A stretch of 64,000 nucleotides of DNA, taken from positions 248,001 to 312,000 of the forward strand of contig NZ_CP191258.1 of the NCBI RefSeq assembly GCF_050410795.1, read 5' to 3'. Source of the stretch: Fontivita pretiosa. GTDB taxonomy: Bacteria > Planctomycetota > Phycisphaerae > Tepidisphaerales > Tepidisphaeraceae. A program made the translations under genes and the position numbers. Shown piece by piece: positions 11,595 through 19,635 of the stretch. Each line of letters starts with the position of its first letter. Positions within the stretch are counted from its first letter, which is position 1. Below the pieces are notes generated by a model. That model did no database searches. It was not told where the DNA came from and worked only from the letters and a program-made list of their open reading frames with translations.

Positions 11595-13523
11595 TCAGCC
11601 CGTCGCCCCGACAAGCTGCCGCTCGTAGAGTTGCTGATAGGTCTGGCAGGTTCGCAGCAATTCGTCGTGTCGGCCGCGACCGACGATCCGGCCACGGTCC
11701 ATCACCACAATCGTGTCGGCGCTGAGGATGGTATTCAGTCGGTGTGCGATCACAAACGTCGTGCGCTCATGCATGAGCCGCTCGATCGCCGTCTGGATCA
11801 GATGCTCCGACTCAGCATCGACCTGGCTGGTGGCTTCGTCGAGGATGAGGATAGGGGCCTGCCGGAGTATGGCGCGGGCGATGTTGATCCGTTGCTTCTG
11901 CCCGCCGGACAGTTGCCCGCCCAGACCGTCAAGCGGCGTGTCGTATCCCAGCGGTTTTTCCATGATGAACTCGTGGGCGAAAGCGCGTCTGGCCGCGTCC
12001 TCGATCTGTTCTCGCGTGGCCAGGGGCAGGCCGTAGGCGATGTTCTGCGCGATTGTGCCCGGGAAAATGACGCTGTCCTGAGTGACGATGGCGATCTGCC
12101 TGCGCAGGCTGCGCAGCGTGACGTTGCGGATATCGATGCCGTCGATGGTGACCCGCCCGCGGTCCGGATCGTAAAACCGCGGCAACATCGCCAGCAGCGT
12201 CGTCTTGCCTGAGCCATTCCTGCCAACGATGGCGACGGAAGCGCCTTTGGGAACGACCAGATCCACATCGAGCAGGGCTGGACTGCTCGTGTTGGGATAA
12301 GAAAACGTCACGTGCTCGAAACGGACTTCACGCTGGATCGGCGGGAGCTTGATCAGCGTGTCGCGACGCACCCCCGCAAGCGTGGTGGCTTCGCCTCGAC
12401 CGCTCAGTCGCGACGCCACGCGCGGGCGTTCAACCGGAACGTCCAGGGTTTCGAAGATGCGTGCCGCGGCGGCGTTGGAGCGCTGAATCACGTTGTTCAA
12501 CTTGCTCAGTCGTCGCGCCGCCTCCCCGATCGTCACCAGGCACGCCATGATCAGCATGAATCCCGGCACATTCAGCGATTTGTCCACGAACATGAGGTAG
12601 GCGGCGAAGATGAGCACGCCGCCAGCGACCCACATCGCCGCCGTCTCCATGACCGGCGTGGAAATCGCCTCGTAGCGCGCCATCTTGAGCTGCTGTCGTC
12701 GCAGGCCGTCCATGATCGAGGCGTAGCGGCGGCGCTCGAAGCGTTCGGCGTTGGCGGCCTTGACCAGCCGGATTCCGCTGAGCGATCCTTCGATCTGTCC
12801 GAGCATGGCACTGCTGCTTTCCAGTGCTGCGCGGCTGGCACGACGCATCTTCTTGCCGAACTTTTTCATCACCACCGCCAGCACCGGCGCGAACAGGACG
12901 ATGAACAGGGTCAGACGCCAATCGATCGCGATCGCCACCGCCATCGCCATCGCCGCCCGGATCGGCTCCAGCACACTCTGGCCCAGCAGGATTTTGAACC
13001 CGTCCTGAAGTCCCTGGCAGTCCTGAATCAGCCGGCTGGTGACATCGCTGGTGCCCTTGAGCCCGAAAAACGCCAGGGGGATGTGCAGCACGTGGTCGTA
13101 AAGCCGTTTGCGGATGTCGTTGACGGCGTTGATGGCTGCCAGGTCGGAGAAGAATTCGTGGAAGAAGCGAAAGACATTGCCGATCGCCGCCAGTATCGCG
13201 ATCGCAAGGAACAGGACCGCGATGGCCCCGACCGGGTGGGTCGGCACGTACGACGCGGCGGTGCGCGCCAACTGCCAGTACCACGCCGGCGGAACACCCG
13301 GGCTGAGGGGAATCTGCGATTCGACCCACTGCTGCACCGACTGGCCCTGAATCAGAACCTTGAGGATCGGATAGATGGCGCCCAGCCCCGCGGTCATGAT
13401 CCCGCCGGTCAACACGGCGCAGCAGACGGAGATGATGACCAGTCGCCGGTAAGGCCCCAGGAACCGGCAGGCGCGCCGGAAATCCCTGTGCTTGCCCTGT
13501 TTTGCTCGGCCATTCCAACTCAT
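11595..13523 (-). CDS. MsbA-like ABC exporter (fused permease/ATPase)
   Basis: A half-transporter of 642 residues: six predicted helices in the first 330 residues, then an ATPase with Walker A GRNGSGKTT near residue 431, signature LSGGQKQRI near 537, Walker B ILILDEATS near 555 and the switch histidine in VIAHRLNTI. It would act as a homodimer in the inner membrane. The layout fits lipid A/lipid flippases (MsbA) or related multidrug exporters, and kdsB nearby makes an LPS-lipid role plausible, but the substrate is inference. It is divergently arranged with the aminotransferase gene at 13631. Confidence 0.9.
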   Translation of the reverse strand: MSWNGRAKQGKHRDFRRACRFLGPYRRLVIISVCCAVLTGGIMTAGLGAIYPILKVLIQGQSVQQWVESQIPLSPGVPPAWYWQLARTAASYVPTHPVGAIAVLFLAIAILAAIGNVFRFFHEFFSDLAAINAVNDIRKRLYDHVLHIPLAFFGLKGTSDVTSRLIQDCQGLQDGFKILLGQSVLEPIRAAMAMAVAIAIDWRLTLFIVLFAPVLAVVMKKFGKKMRRASRAALESSSAMLGQIEGSLSGIRLVKAANAERFERRRYASIMDGLRRQQLKMARYEAISTPVMETAAMWVAGGVLIFAAYLMFVDKSLNVPGFMLIMACLVTIGEAARRLSKLNNVIQRSNAAAARIFETLDVPVERPRVASRLSGRGEATTLAGVRRDTLIKLPPIQREVRFEHVTFSYPNTSSPALLDVDLVVPKGASVAIVGRNGSGKTTLLAMLPRFYDPDRGRVTIDGIDIRNVTLRSLRRQIAIVTQDSVIFPGTIAQNIAYGLPLATREQIEDAARRAFAHEFIMEKPLGYDTPLDGLGGQLSGGQKQRINIARAILRQAPILILDEATSQVDAESEHLIQTAIERLMHERTTFVIAHRLNTILSADTIVVMDRGRIVGRGRHDELLRTCQTYQQLYERQLVGATG

Positions 13524-13542
13524 GTTTCAGGGGTCTGATGGA

Positions 13543-13589
13543 CGATAAAAGAATTTATCGGACTTTGTTCGACAACGCTGTATATATAC
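13543..13589. promoter_or_regulatory. Two palindromes in a divergent promoter region
   Basis: Between the divergent ABC exporter and aminotransferase genes. The first is an inverted repeat CGATAAA (13543-13549) and TTTATCG (13554-13560) around AGAA. The second is the perfect palindrome GTATATATAC (13580-13589). This AT-rich block stands out in a GC-rich sequence and is where promoters and an operator for either gene would be expected. I could not fix a -35/-10 pair with confidence. Confidence 0.4.
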
Positions 13590-13630
13590 CCGCAAGCGGC
13601 TGTAAGGACGAATCACGCTAGACCCAGGAC

Positions 13631-14776
13631 ATGTCCCCCGCCATTCCGTTATCCTCGCCGGATATCACGCAGCGCGAGATCGACGCGGTGATCGATGTGC
13701 TTCAAACGCCGACGCTGTCGATCGGCCCGAAGATTCAGGAGTTTGAGCGACACGTGGCGCGGATCGCCGGACGCAGGCATGCGGTGGGCGTATCCTCAGG
13801 CACGGCCGGCCTGCACTGCGCCATGCTCGCCGCGGGCATCGGCCCCGGCGATGAGGTCATCACCACCCCGTTTTCGTTCGTGGCATCGACCAATTGCATC
13901 CTGTATGTCGGCGCCACCCCGAAATTCGTCGATATCGATCCTAAAACGCTGAACCTGGACCCCGATCAGCTACCGCGTGCCTTGTCGCCCAAAACCAAGG
14001 CGATCGTGGCGGTGGAGGCCTTCGGGCATCCCGGGGGCATGCCGGAAATCGAGCGTTTCGCCAGACAGCACGAGCTGATCCTCATCGAAGATGCCTGCGA
14101 GGGCTTCGGCGGCAGGATCGGGCAGAGGCCCATCGGCTCGTTCGGTCGCGCCAGCGTGTTCGGCTTCTATCCCAACAAGCAGATCACCACCGGCGAGGGC
14201 GGGATGATCGTCACCGACGACGACACCCTGGCCGAGTTGTGCCGAAGCCTGCGAAACCAGGGCCGTGACGGGATGGGCTGGTTGTCGCATCAGCGGCTGG
14301 GATACAACTATCGGCTCAGTGAAATCAATGCCGCGCTGGGCGTGGTGCAATGCGAGCGGATCGACGAGATCCTGGAGCGCCGTCGCCGGGTGGCACACGA
14401 ATACATGTCGCGGCTGATGGACAATCGCTATTTGATCCTGCCGACGCTTCAGCATGACACGCACATGAGCTGGTTTGTGTTCGTGGTGCGGCTCAGCGAT
14501 CTGTTTGAGCCGGGAGATCGGGATCAGGTCATGCGCGCGTTGCGATCCGAGGGCATCGGCTGCAACAACTACTTCCCGCCGATTCACCTTCAGCCGTACA
14601 TCTCGGAGCGTTTCGGCTTCAAGAACGGGGATTTCCCGATTTGCGAGTACGTCTCCTCGCGCACGATCGCGTTGCCGTTTTTCAGTCGGATGACCCGATC
14701 GCAGATTCATCGCGTCTGCGACGTGCTGGAAAGCGCGATGGAGCGTGTGCTGACCGGTCGGCGAGAGCGGCTCTGA
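13631..14776 (+). CDS. DegT/DnrJ/EryC1/StrS-family aminotransferase
   Basis: A PLP enzyme of 381 residues that would aminate a nucleotide-linked keto-sugar for surface polysaccharide or LPS building blocks. Family features: VSSGTAGLHCAM near residue 55, the TTPFSFVASTNC loop, EDACEGFGG for cofactor binding, the Schiff-base lysine in FYPNKQITTGEGGM, and the C-terminal region beginning NYRLSEINAALGV. No sugar dehydratase is adjacent, so the sugar cannot be named. It starts at the only in-frame ATG ahead of the first strand (MSPAIPLSSPDITQREI), which fits family length. Confidence 0.92.
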   Translation: MSPAIPLSSPDITQREIDAVIDVLQTPTLSIGPKIQEFERHVARIAGRRHAVGVSSGTAGLHCAMLAAGIGPGDEVITTPFSFVASTNCILYVGATPKFVDIDPKTLNLDPDQLPRALSPKTKAIVAVEAFGHPGGMPEIERFARQHELILIEDACEGFGGRIGQRPIGSFGRASVFGFYPNKQITTGEGGMIVTDDDTLAELCRSLRNQGRDGMGWLSHQRLGYNYRLSEINAALGVVQCERIDEILERRRRVAHEYMSRLMDNRYLILPTLQHDTHMSWFVFVVRLSDLFEPGDRDQVMRALRSEGIGCNNYFPPIHLQPYISERFGFKNGDFPICEYVSSRTIALPFFSRMTRSQIHRVCDVLESAMERVLTGRRERL

Positions 14777-14806
14777 CCGCCTCGACTATGTGTCAAATTG
14801 TCATGC

Positions 14807-14820
14807 AGCAAACGTTTGCT
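14807..14820. promoter_or_regulatory. Perfect 14-bp palindrome, LacI/PurR-type operator candidate
   Basis: AGCAAACGTTTGCT is a perfect dyad with a central CG, matching the LacI-family operator pattern (the E. coli PurR core is GCAAACGTTTNC). It lies 30 bp after the aminotransferase stop and 80 bp upstream of the small-RNA promoter. A T-rich run (TGTTTTTAT) follows about 6 nt later, but the dyad has no loop, so an operator is more likely than a terminator. Confidence 0.45.
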
Positions 14821-14900
14821 CTCGTGTTTTTATGGCACGCCCTGATTCGCCATCAGTGGTTTAATCGCCGGCCCTTTTTGTCGATTTTCCGGACAGCGAG

Positions 14901-14928
14901 TTGACATTCATTCGGATGAAGATAGGCT
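14901..14928 (+). promoter_or_regulatory. Sigma-70-type promoter for the small RNA
   Basis: A perfect -35 TTGACA (14901-14906) is followed after 16 bp by TAGGCT (14923-14928), a 3/6 match to the -10. The start would be near 14935, just ahead of the long hairpin. No coding start with a ribosome site follows, so it most likely drives the non-coding transcript. Confidence 0.5.
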
Positions 14929-14934
14929 ACTTGA

Positions 14935-15047
14935 CGTGTCGGGGGCACTCCCCGAAGAAGGTTCCCCCCCTCCTTCTTCACCCCCCGACACTTGCCATCA
15001 TCCGATATGATCTGAGAACCCGCGGCCATCGTCGCGGGTTTTTTTAT
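14935..15047 (+). ncRNA. Candidate small structured RNA (about 113 nt)
   Basis: A promoter-like sequence, a strong stem-loop and an intrinsic terminator occur in order in a 267-bp gene-free gap. The outer stem GTGTCGGGGG (14936-14945) pairs perfectly with CCCCCGACAC (14982-14991). The inner stem GAAGAAGG (14954-14961) pairs with CCTTCTTC (14972-14979), with an asymmetric bulge CACTCCCC and a C-rich loop. About 25 nt of single strand follow before the terminator hairpin. I do not recognise it as 6S, tmRNA, SRP or RNase P. The C-rich loop could pair with ribosome-binding GGAGG sequences, which suggests, only as inference, an antisense regulator. Confidence 0.5.
15017..15047 (+). terminator. Rho-independent terminator
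   Basis: The stem AACCCGCG (15017-15024) pairs with CGCGGGTT (15033-15040) across an 8-nt loop and runs into a T-tract (15039-15045), then ATTT. The T-run is on the plus strand, so it ends plus-strand transcription, i.e. the small RNA, not the minus-strand propeller gene whose stop overlaps its end. Confidence 0.8.
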
Positions 15048-15961
15048 TTCTGCCGCCGCAGCTTCGTTACCCGCCCGGTTGAAATCCACTCCGCAACGTA
15101 CAAGTCCCCTCGCGAATCCACGCAGCACGCGTGCGGCGAGTTGAACTTCCCGGGCTGAAGCTGGTCCTGAATATTCGGCCAGCCCTTTGTCCGCGGCGCG
15201 TCGGGATTGTCGCCCAGATGTGTGATCAGCTTGTCGTCGCGGTCGAAGATCGTCACCCGCGCATCCAGATCTGGGATGTACATGTCCTGCCCGAACTGGA
15301 AGAAGCAGCACGGTCGGCGAAGCTGGTCGGTAATGAAGCCGACGTGCTGCCCGTCGAGCGTGAACTTCTGGATGCGATTGTTCCCGCGGTCGGCCACGTA
15401 AAGCACCGGGCGCGATCGATCTCGCGTATCCACCCACCCGCCGTGCGGGCACTTCAGCCTGCCCGGTTCCGAGCCTTCGCCGCCGAACGAGTCGATGTAC
15501 TTCGCGTCCGGACCGTAGCGATGGACCCACGGCTTGCCATAGCCGTCAAAGACGTAGAACGTCCCATCGGGCGCGACACATACGTCCGTCGGGTTGAACT
15601 CCGACTCGCTGCGATAAATGTCCGGCCGCGGCGGCGCGCCCATCCGCCAGATTTCCCGGCCCTCCAGCGTCGTCTTCACCACCAGATGCAGCACGTGATC
15701 GGTGAGGTAGAGGAACTCGCCTTGGCGCTCCTTCGAGAGAAACAGCCCGTGTGCGCCATCCTTGAATTCGGCGCCCCACGAGCTGATGAACTGCCCCTCA
15801 CGGTCGAACACGCACATGGCATCAGGGCTGGTGTTGAAGATGTAGACGTTGTCGCGGGCGTCGGTCACAACGCCGTGCGTCTTGCCGAAGGCCCTGCCCT
15901 CAGGGAGCCTGGCCCATTTGCCGTCCCATTCGAAACGATGCGCACCGCAGCCGAGAGTCAT
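15044..15961 (-). CDS. NHL-repeat / six-bladed beta-propeller protein
   Basis: 305 residues with repeated blade patterns: GKTHGVVTDARDNVYIFN, NPTDVCVAPDGTFYVFDGYG, KCPHGGWVDTRDRSRPVLYV, YVADRGNNRIQKFTLDG and FNSPHACCVDSRGDLYVAEW. This is the NHL type and resembles the peptidyl-alpha-hydroxyglycine amidating-lyase-like branch. No signal peptide precedes the chosen start. The start is fixed by AAGGAGG six nt before the ATG at 15961, one of the best ribosome sites in the window. The substrate is unknown; propellers of this branch in Planctomycetota are usually left as hypothetical. It follows purH on the same strand after a 183-bp gap. Confidence 0.85.
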   Translation of the reverse strand: MTLGCGAHRFEWDGKWARLPEGRAFGKTHGVVTDARDNVYIFNTSPDAMCVFDREGQFISSWGAEFKDGAHGLFLSKERQGEFLYLTDHVLHLVVKTTLEGREIWRMGAPPRPDIYRSESEFNPTDVCVAPDGTFYVFDGYGKPWVHRYGPDAKYIDSFGGEGSEPGRLKCPHGGWVDTRDRSRPVLYVADRGNNRIQKFTLDGQHVGFITDQLRRPCCFFQFGQDMYIPDLDARVTIFDRDDKLITHLGDNPDAPRTKGWPNIQDQLQPGKFNSPHACCVDSRGDLYVAEWISTGRVTKLRRQK

Positions 15962-16144
15962 GATGTTCCTCCTTCCAGGGAAACGACGCTGCTGAGATAC
16001 GCAGCATACAGAGTCTGCGACGCGAATACGACCGCCAGGTGCGATTGCGCAATCACGCAAACAAGCTGGTGGGCGTTGCTGCCGACGCCGGTCACGGAAT
16101 CCTGGCGGCGTTCGTTGCGTGACGGGTGCCTCGCGCGGCCATTC

Positions 16145-17737
16145 TCAGTGTCTGAAATGCCGTTGGCCGGTGAAGATCATCGCGGCACCGGCCTTGTTGA
16201 CCACGTCGATGGTCTCCTGGTCGCGCATGGCGCCGCCGGGCTGGATGATCGCCGTCACGCCTGCCTCCAGCAGAAGCTGCGGGCCGTCGGGGAAGGGGAA
16301 AAACGCATCGCTGGCGGCGACGGCGCCTCTGGCGCGCTCGGCGGCCTTGTATACCGCGATCCGCGCCGCGTTCACACGATCAACCTGCCCGCCGCCGATC
16401 CCCACCGCCATCCGGTCTTTAGCGATGACGATCGCGTTGCTCTTGACGTGTTTGCAGGCAATCCATGCGAGCTTGAGGTCGCGCAGCTCCTGAGCGGTGG
16501 GCTGACGGCTGGTGACCAGCTTCCACGACGCCTCGTCGATGCCGAGCAGGTCGCGCTGCTGTGCGAGGAATCCTCCGACGATGCGATGCATCATCAGCTC
16601 GTTCGGATCGAACGTAGCCGCCGCCGAGTGCGCTGTGCCGCGGGCAAGCGGCCCAACCTCCAGCAGCCGCACGTTTTTCCATCGGGAACGCAGCAGCCGA
16701 AGCGCATCCTCGTCAAAACCGGGCGCGACGATCACCTCCAGCAGCTTGTCGATGCCGGTGATGGCCTCGGCGGTGGCAAGATCGACCGGCTTGTTCAGCG
16801 CCACGATCCCGCCGAATGCTGCCAGCGGATCGCCGTCGTAGGCATTCCTGAAGGCGGTGGGCAAGTCGTCGGCGGTCGCATAGCCGCAGGGCGAGGCGTG
16901 CTTGACGATGCACGCCGTCGGCGTGTCCAGTTCCTTCACCGCGTTCAGCGCCGCGTCGGCATCCAGCAGATTGATGTACGACAGCGCCTTGCCGTGAAGT
17001 TGTTTGGCGAAGGCCACCGACGCCTCATTCGGCTGCCTGCCGACCAGCAGCGTCGCCTTCTGGTGCGGGTTTTCGCCGTAGCGAAGGTCCAGCGCCTTGT
17101 GCAGGTTCAGCACCAGTCCGGCGCTGTCCAGCCCGCCGGCGCTGGCCAGGTAATTGGCGATGTACGAGTCGTACTCCGCCGTGTGCGCGAACGCCTGCTG
17201 CGCCTGCTTGAGCCGGTGCTTGCCGCAGCAGCTTCCCCCATGCTCGCGAAGGTCGCCCAGCACCTTCTCGTATCGATCCGGCGAAGTGACGACCAGCACC
17301 CAGCGGTGATTCTTGGCCGCCGAGCGGATCATGGCCGGCCCGCCGATGTCGATGTTCTCGATTGCTTCCTCGAACGTGACATTCGGCTTGCGGATGGTCT
17401 GCTCGAAGGGGTAGAGATTGATGCAGACCAGGTCGATCGGCCTGATGCCGTGCTTTTCCATCGCCGCCACATGCTGGGGATTGTCGCGTTGGGCCAGCAG
17501 CGCGCCGTGGATCGCCGGATGCAGCGTCTTGACTCGCCCGTCCATCATTTCGGGAAAACCGGTGAGCTGCGACACATCCGTTACGGGCAATCCGTGGTCA
17601 CGGAGAAACCTGGCCGTGCCCCCGGTGCTGATCAACTCAACGCCAAACTCCTTGTGCAGCGCCGTCGCAAACTCCGCCAGTCCCGTCTTGTCCGAAACCG
17701 ACAGCAGGGCGCGTCGAATGGGAACCAGATCCGCCAT
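16145..17737 (-). CDS. purH: Bifunctional AICAR formyltransferase / IMP cyclohydrolase
   Basis: Catalyses the last two steps to IMP. The IMP cyclohydrolase domain (MGS-like) is N-terminal, with RRALLSVSDKTGLAEFA, LISTGGTARFLRDHG and MDGRVKTLHPAIHGALL. The AICAR transformylase domain follows, with YGENPHQKATLL, the lysine-histidine pair in CIVKHASPCGYA and the end motif VTAIIQPGGAMRDQETID. It is 530 residues, normal for the family. Translation probably starts at the ATG at 17737 (MADLVPIRR); an in-frame ATG seven codons upstream is also possible. It lies 66 nt after the xylanase stop on the same strand, so read-through from that operon is possible. Confidence 0.96.
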   Translation of the reverse strand: MADLVPIRRALLSVSDKTGLAEFATALHKEFGVELISTGGTARFLRDHGLPVTDVSQLTGFPEMMDGRVKTLHPAIHGALLAQRDNPQHVAAMEKHGIRPIDLVCINLYPFEQTIRKPNVTFEEAIENIDIGGPAMIRSAAKNHRWVLVVTSPDRYEKVLGDLREHGGSCCGKHRLKQAQQAFAHTAEYDSYIANYLASAGGLDSAGLVLNLHKALDLRYGENPHQKATLLVGRQPNEASVAFAKQLHGKALSYINLLDADAALNAVKELDTPTACIVKHASPCGYATADDLPTAFRNAYDGDPLAAFGGIVALNKPVDLATAEAITGIDKLLEVIVAPGFDEDALRLLRSRWKNVRLLEVGPLARGTAHSAAATFDPNELMMHRIVGGFLAQQRDLLGIDEASWKLVTSRQPTAQELRDLKLAWIACKHVKSNAIVIAKDRMAVGIGGGQVDRVNAARIAVYKAAERARGAVAASDAFFPFPDGPQLLLEAGVTAIIQPGGAMRDQETIDVVNKAGAAMIFTGQRHFRH

Positions 17738-17824
17738 AGGGCGATAGAGTTTCGCCATCCGGCGACGAATCGCAAGCCAGGGCGTGTTGCTGGCCGGCGT
17801 GGCGGGAGACGCGGGCCGGCGGCG

Positions 17825-19561
17825 TCACTCCACTGTCACCGTCAGTTCGGCGCCGTTGCGCGGAAGCTGCGTCCGTGTGACTGTGGTTCGTCCATCGACA
17901 CTGGCGCTGACTTCGTATTCGCCGCAGAATCCCCGCACCAGCGCCTGCCCGCTGTGGTCGGTTGTGGCCGTCGCGTCGGTCTTCCACTGTCCGTGAACCA
18001 GGTCGATCCACACCTGCCCGTGCGGGCGAAGTTGCCAGTTGCTGTCGAACAGCGCGGCGTCCGGGCGCCAGTGCCGGCCTTCCCAGAAGCCCCACAGCAT
18101 GATCCCATGCACATTGGGATGCGAGAGAACCGCTGTCAGATAATCGCGCATGAAGTCGGCCTGAAGCTGGCGGTCGGAGATGTTGATGCTCAGCTCGGTC
18201 GACTCGATGGGAAGTCCGAACTCACTGAAGCGATCCAGGATCTTGAGCATGTGTGCCGGCGGAGTGACATCCAGCCCGAAGTGCGACTGGATCCCGATGC
18301 CGTCGATCGGCGCGCCGCTGTCGATCAGGTAACGGATGGCGTTGTAGAAATGATCCTGGTGCTGGCGGTTGGTCCCACCGGCGCACAGAATCTCATAATC
18401 ATTCAGGAACAGCTTGCACTGCGGATCGGCCTGGCGGGCGAGCTGGAACCACTCGATCATGACTTCGGTCCCCAGGATGTCCATCAGGTCGTGGTTGTTG
18501 TACGGTTCGTTGATCACATCCCAGTGGATGAGCTGGCCCCTGAAGTGGCTGACCAGCTCGCTGATGTGGGCGGCGGCGCGGCGGCGCAGCTCCGGCGGAT
18601 CGTTCTCGTAGTTCCTCAGGTCGCGTGGCAGCCAGCGCCAGCTCGGCCAGATCAGGCAATGCCCGCGGATGGCGATATTGCGCTCTCGAAGCCAGCTCAC
18701 CGCCTCGTCCACCCGCGGTGGCACGCCATAGTACGTCTGCGGCCATTTCATGTCGTTCTCGAAGACCGCCCGGTTGAACAGCCGCTCGAACGTCTCGCGA
18801 TAGATACGGTTGTCCGGATCCGGGCCGAGCAGTTCCTCGGCATCGACCGCCGAGCCGAAGCCGAAGGCATGACGCAGCATCCTGGCACGCACCTGCGCGC
18901 CGGGGATCGGCCGGCCCGATGCGTCCTGCACCTTCACCCGCAAATCGCCTTTGCGAATCTGCTCGATCCGCTGCTGCGCAGCGGCGCGCCAGTCGGCGTG
19001 GTCCTCGCGGCCAGCGTAGGTGATGCGCGTGCGCGGAAGCTCGTCCACGCTCACCGACTTGCCGTAGTTGATCAGCTCCAGTCCCCCGATCTCGATCGTC
19101 TGTCGCTCAAAGCCCAGCCGGAAGCAGACCTGCGCATCGCCCGGGCCGTAATCACGCAGCGCGCGGAACGGCACCTCGTACTGCTGCCAGTGACTGTTGC
19201 CGCTGGCGCGCACTTCCACGCACTTGTCCCAGCCGGGTCGGGCCAGCTCAAACAGAAAGGTCGTGAACCCTTCACCTGTCTTGGATTCGATGCAGCGGAT
19301 CCAGAACCTGGCCAGCAGCACGTCGCCGGCCTTGATCGTGCCTGCCAGGGGCGCGCGGATCTGCACGTTCCATTCCGTGCGTGCCGTGGCGCGGGTCTGG
19401 GCGCGCAGCGCCTGCTTGAAGGGCTGGCCCTCGACCGGCACGACGCTCAGCCGCCCCAGCGACTGCTCAGCGCCGTGCAATTCGAACTGCCCCAGCCGAA
19501 CCGAGCCCACTTCCAGCCTCAGCACCGGGCGCGTCCGGGAATCATTCACAGTTGTAGACAT
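17825..19561 (-). CDS. GH10 endo-1,4-beta-xylanase with N-terminal carbohydrate-binding-like domain
   Basis: 578 residues. The first 200 or so form a jelly-roll-like region of the CBM4/9/22 type (ARFWIRCIESKTGEGF... and SHWQQYEVPFRAL). The TIM barrel follows, with the acid/base glutamate in HWDVINEPYNN (Glu352) and the nucleophile in ESTELSINISD; GHCLIWPSW and IGIQSHFGLDV are also typical GH10. It would cut the beta-1,4-xylan backbone. Notably there is no signal peptide at the chosen ATG (MSTTVNDS; GGAG 9 nt upstream) nor in the 26 codons before it, so a cytoplasmic site is implied. It is the last gene of a three-gene operon beginning at 23791. Confidence 0.93.
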   Translation of the reverse strand: MSTTVNDSRTRPVLRLEVGSVRLGQFELHGAEQSLGRLSVVPVEGQPFKQALRAQTRATARTEWNVQIRAPLAGTIKAGDVLLARFWIRCIESKTGEGFTTFLFELARPGWDKCVEVRASGNSHWQQYEVPFRALRDYGPGDAQVCFRLGFERQTIEIGGLELINYGKSVSVDELPRTRITYAGREDHADWRAAAQQRIEQIRKGDLRVKVQDASGRPIPGAQVRARMLRHAFGFGSAVDAEELLGPDPDNRIYRETFERLFNRAVFENDMKWPQTYYGVPPRVDEAVSWLRERNIAIRGHCLIWPSWRWLPRDLRNYENDPPELRRRAAAHISELVSHFRGQLIHWDVINEPYNNHDLMDILGTEVMIEWFQLARQADPQCKLFLNDYEILCAGGTNRQHQDHFYNAIRYLIDSGAPIDGIGIQSHFGLDVTPPAHMLKILDRFSEFGLPIESTELSINISDRQLQADFMRDYLTAVLSHPNVHGIMLWGFWEGRHWRPDAALFDSNWQLRPHGQVWIDLVHGQWKTDATATTDHSGQALVRGFCGEYEVSASVDGRTTVTRTQLPRNGAELTVTVE

Positions 19562-19635
19562 AAAAGTGCACTCCAGGAACCGCGCAAGGCGATGGCGTTT
19601 GAGACCCCCTGCCTCGCGCCACGCGCCTGACCAGG

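Noticed and set aside
14807..14830. Terminator for the aminotransferase gene
   Set aside because: The dyad AGCAAACGTTTGCT has no loop and the T-run is offset; the LacI-type operator reading fits better.
15131..19630. 1499-codon plus-strand open frame
   Set aside because: It runs antisense across the propeller, purH and xylanase genes; the long frame is a by-product of GC-rich codon use, with Arg/Gln/His/Asp-heavy composition and no domain.
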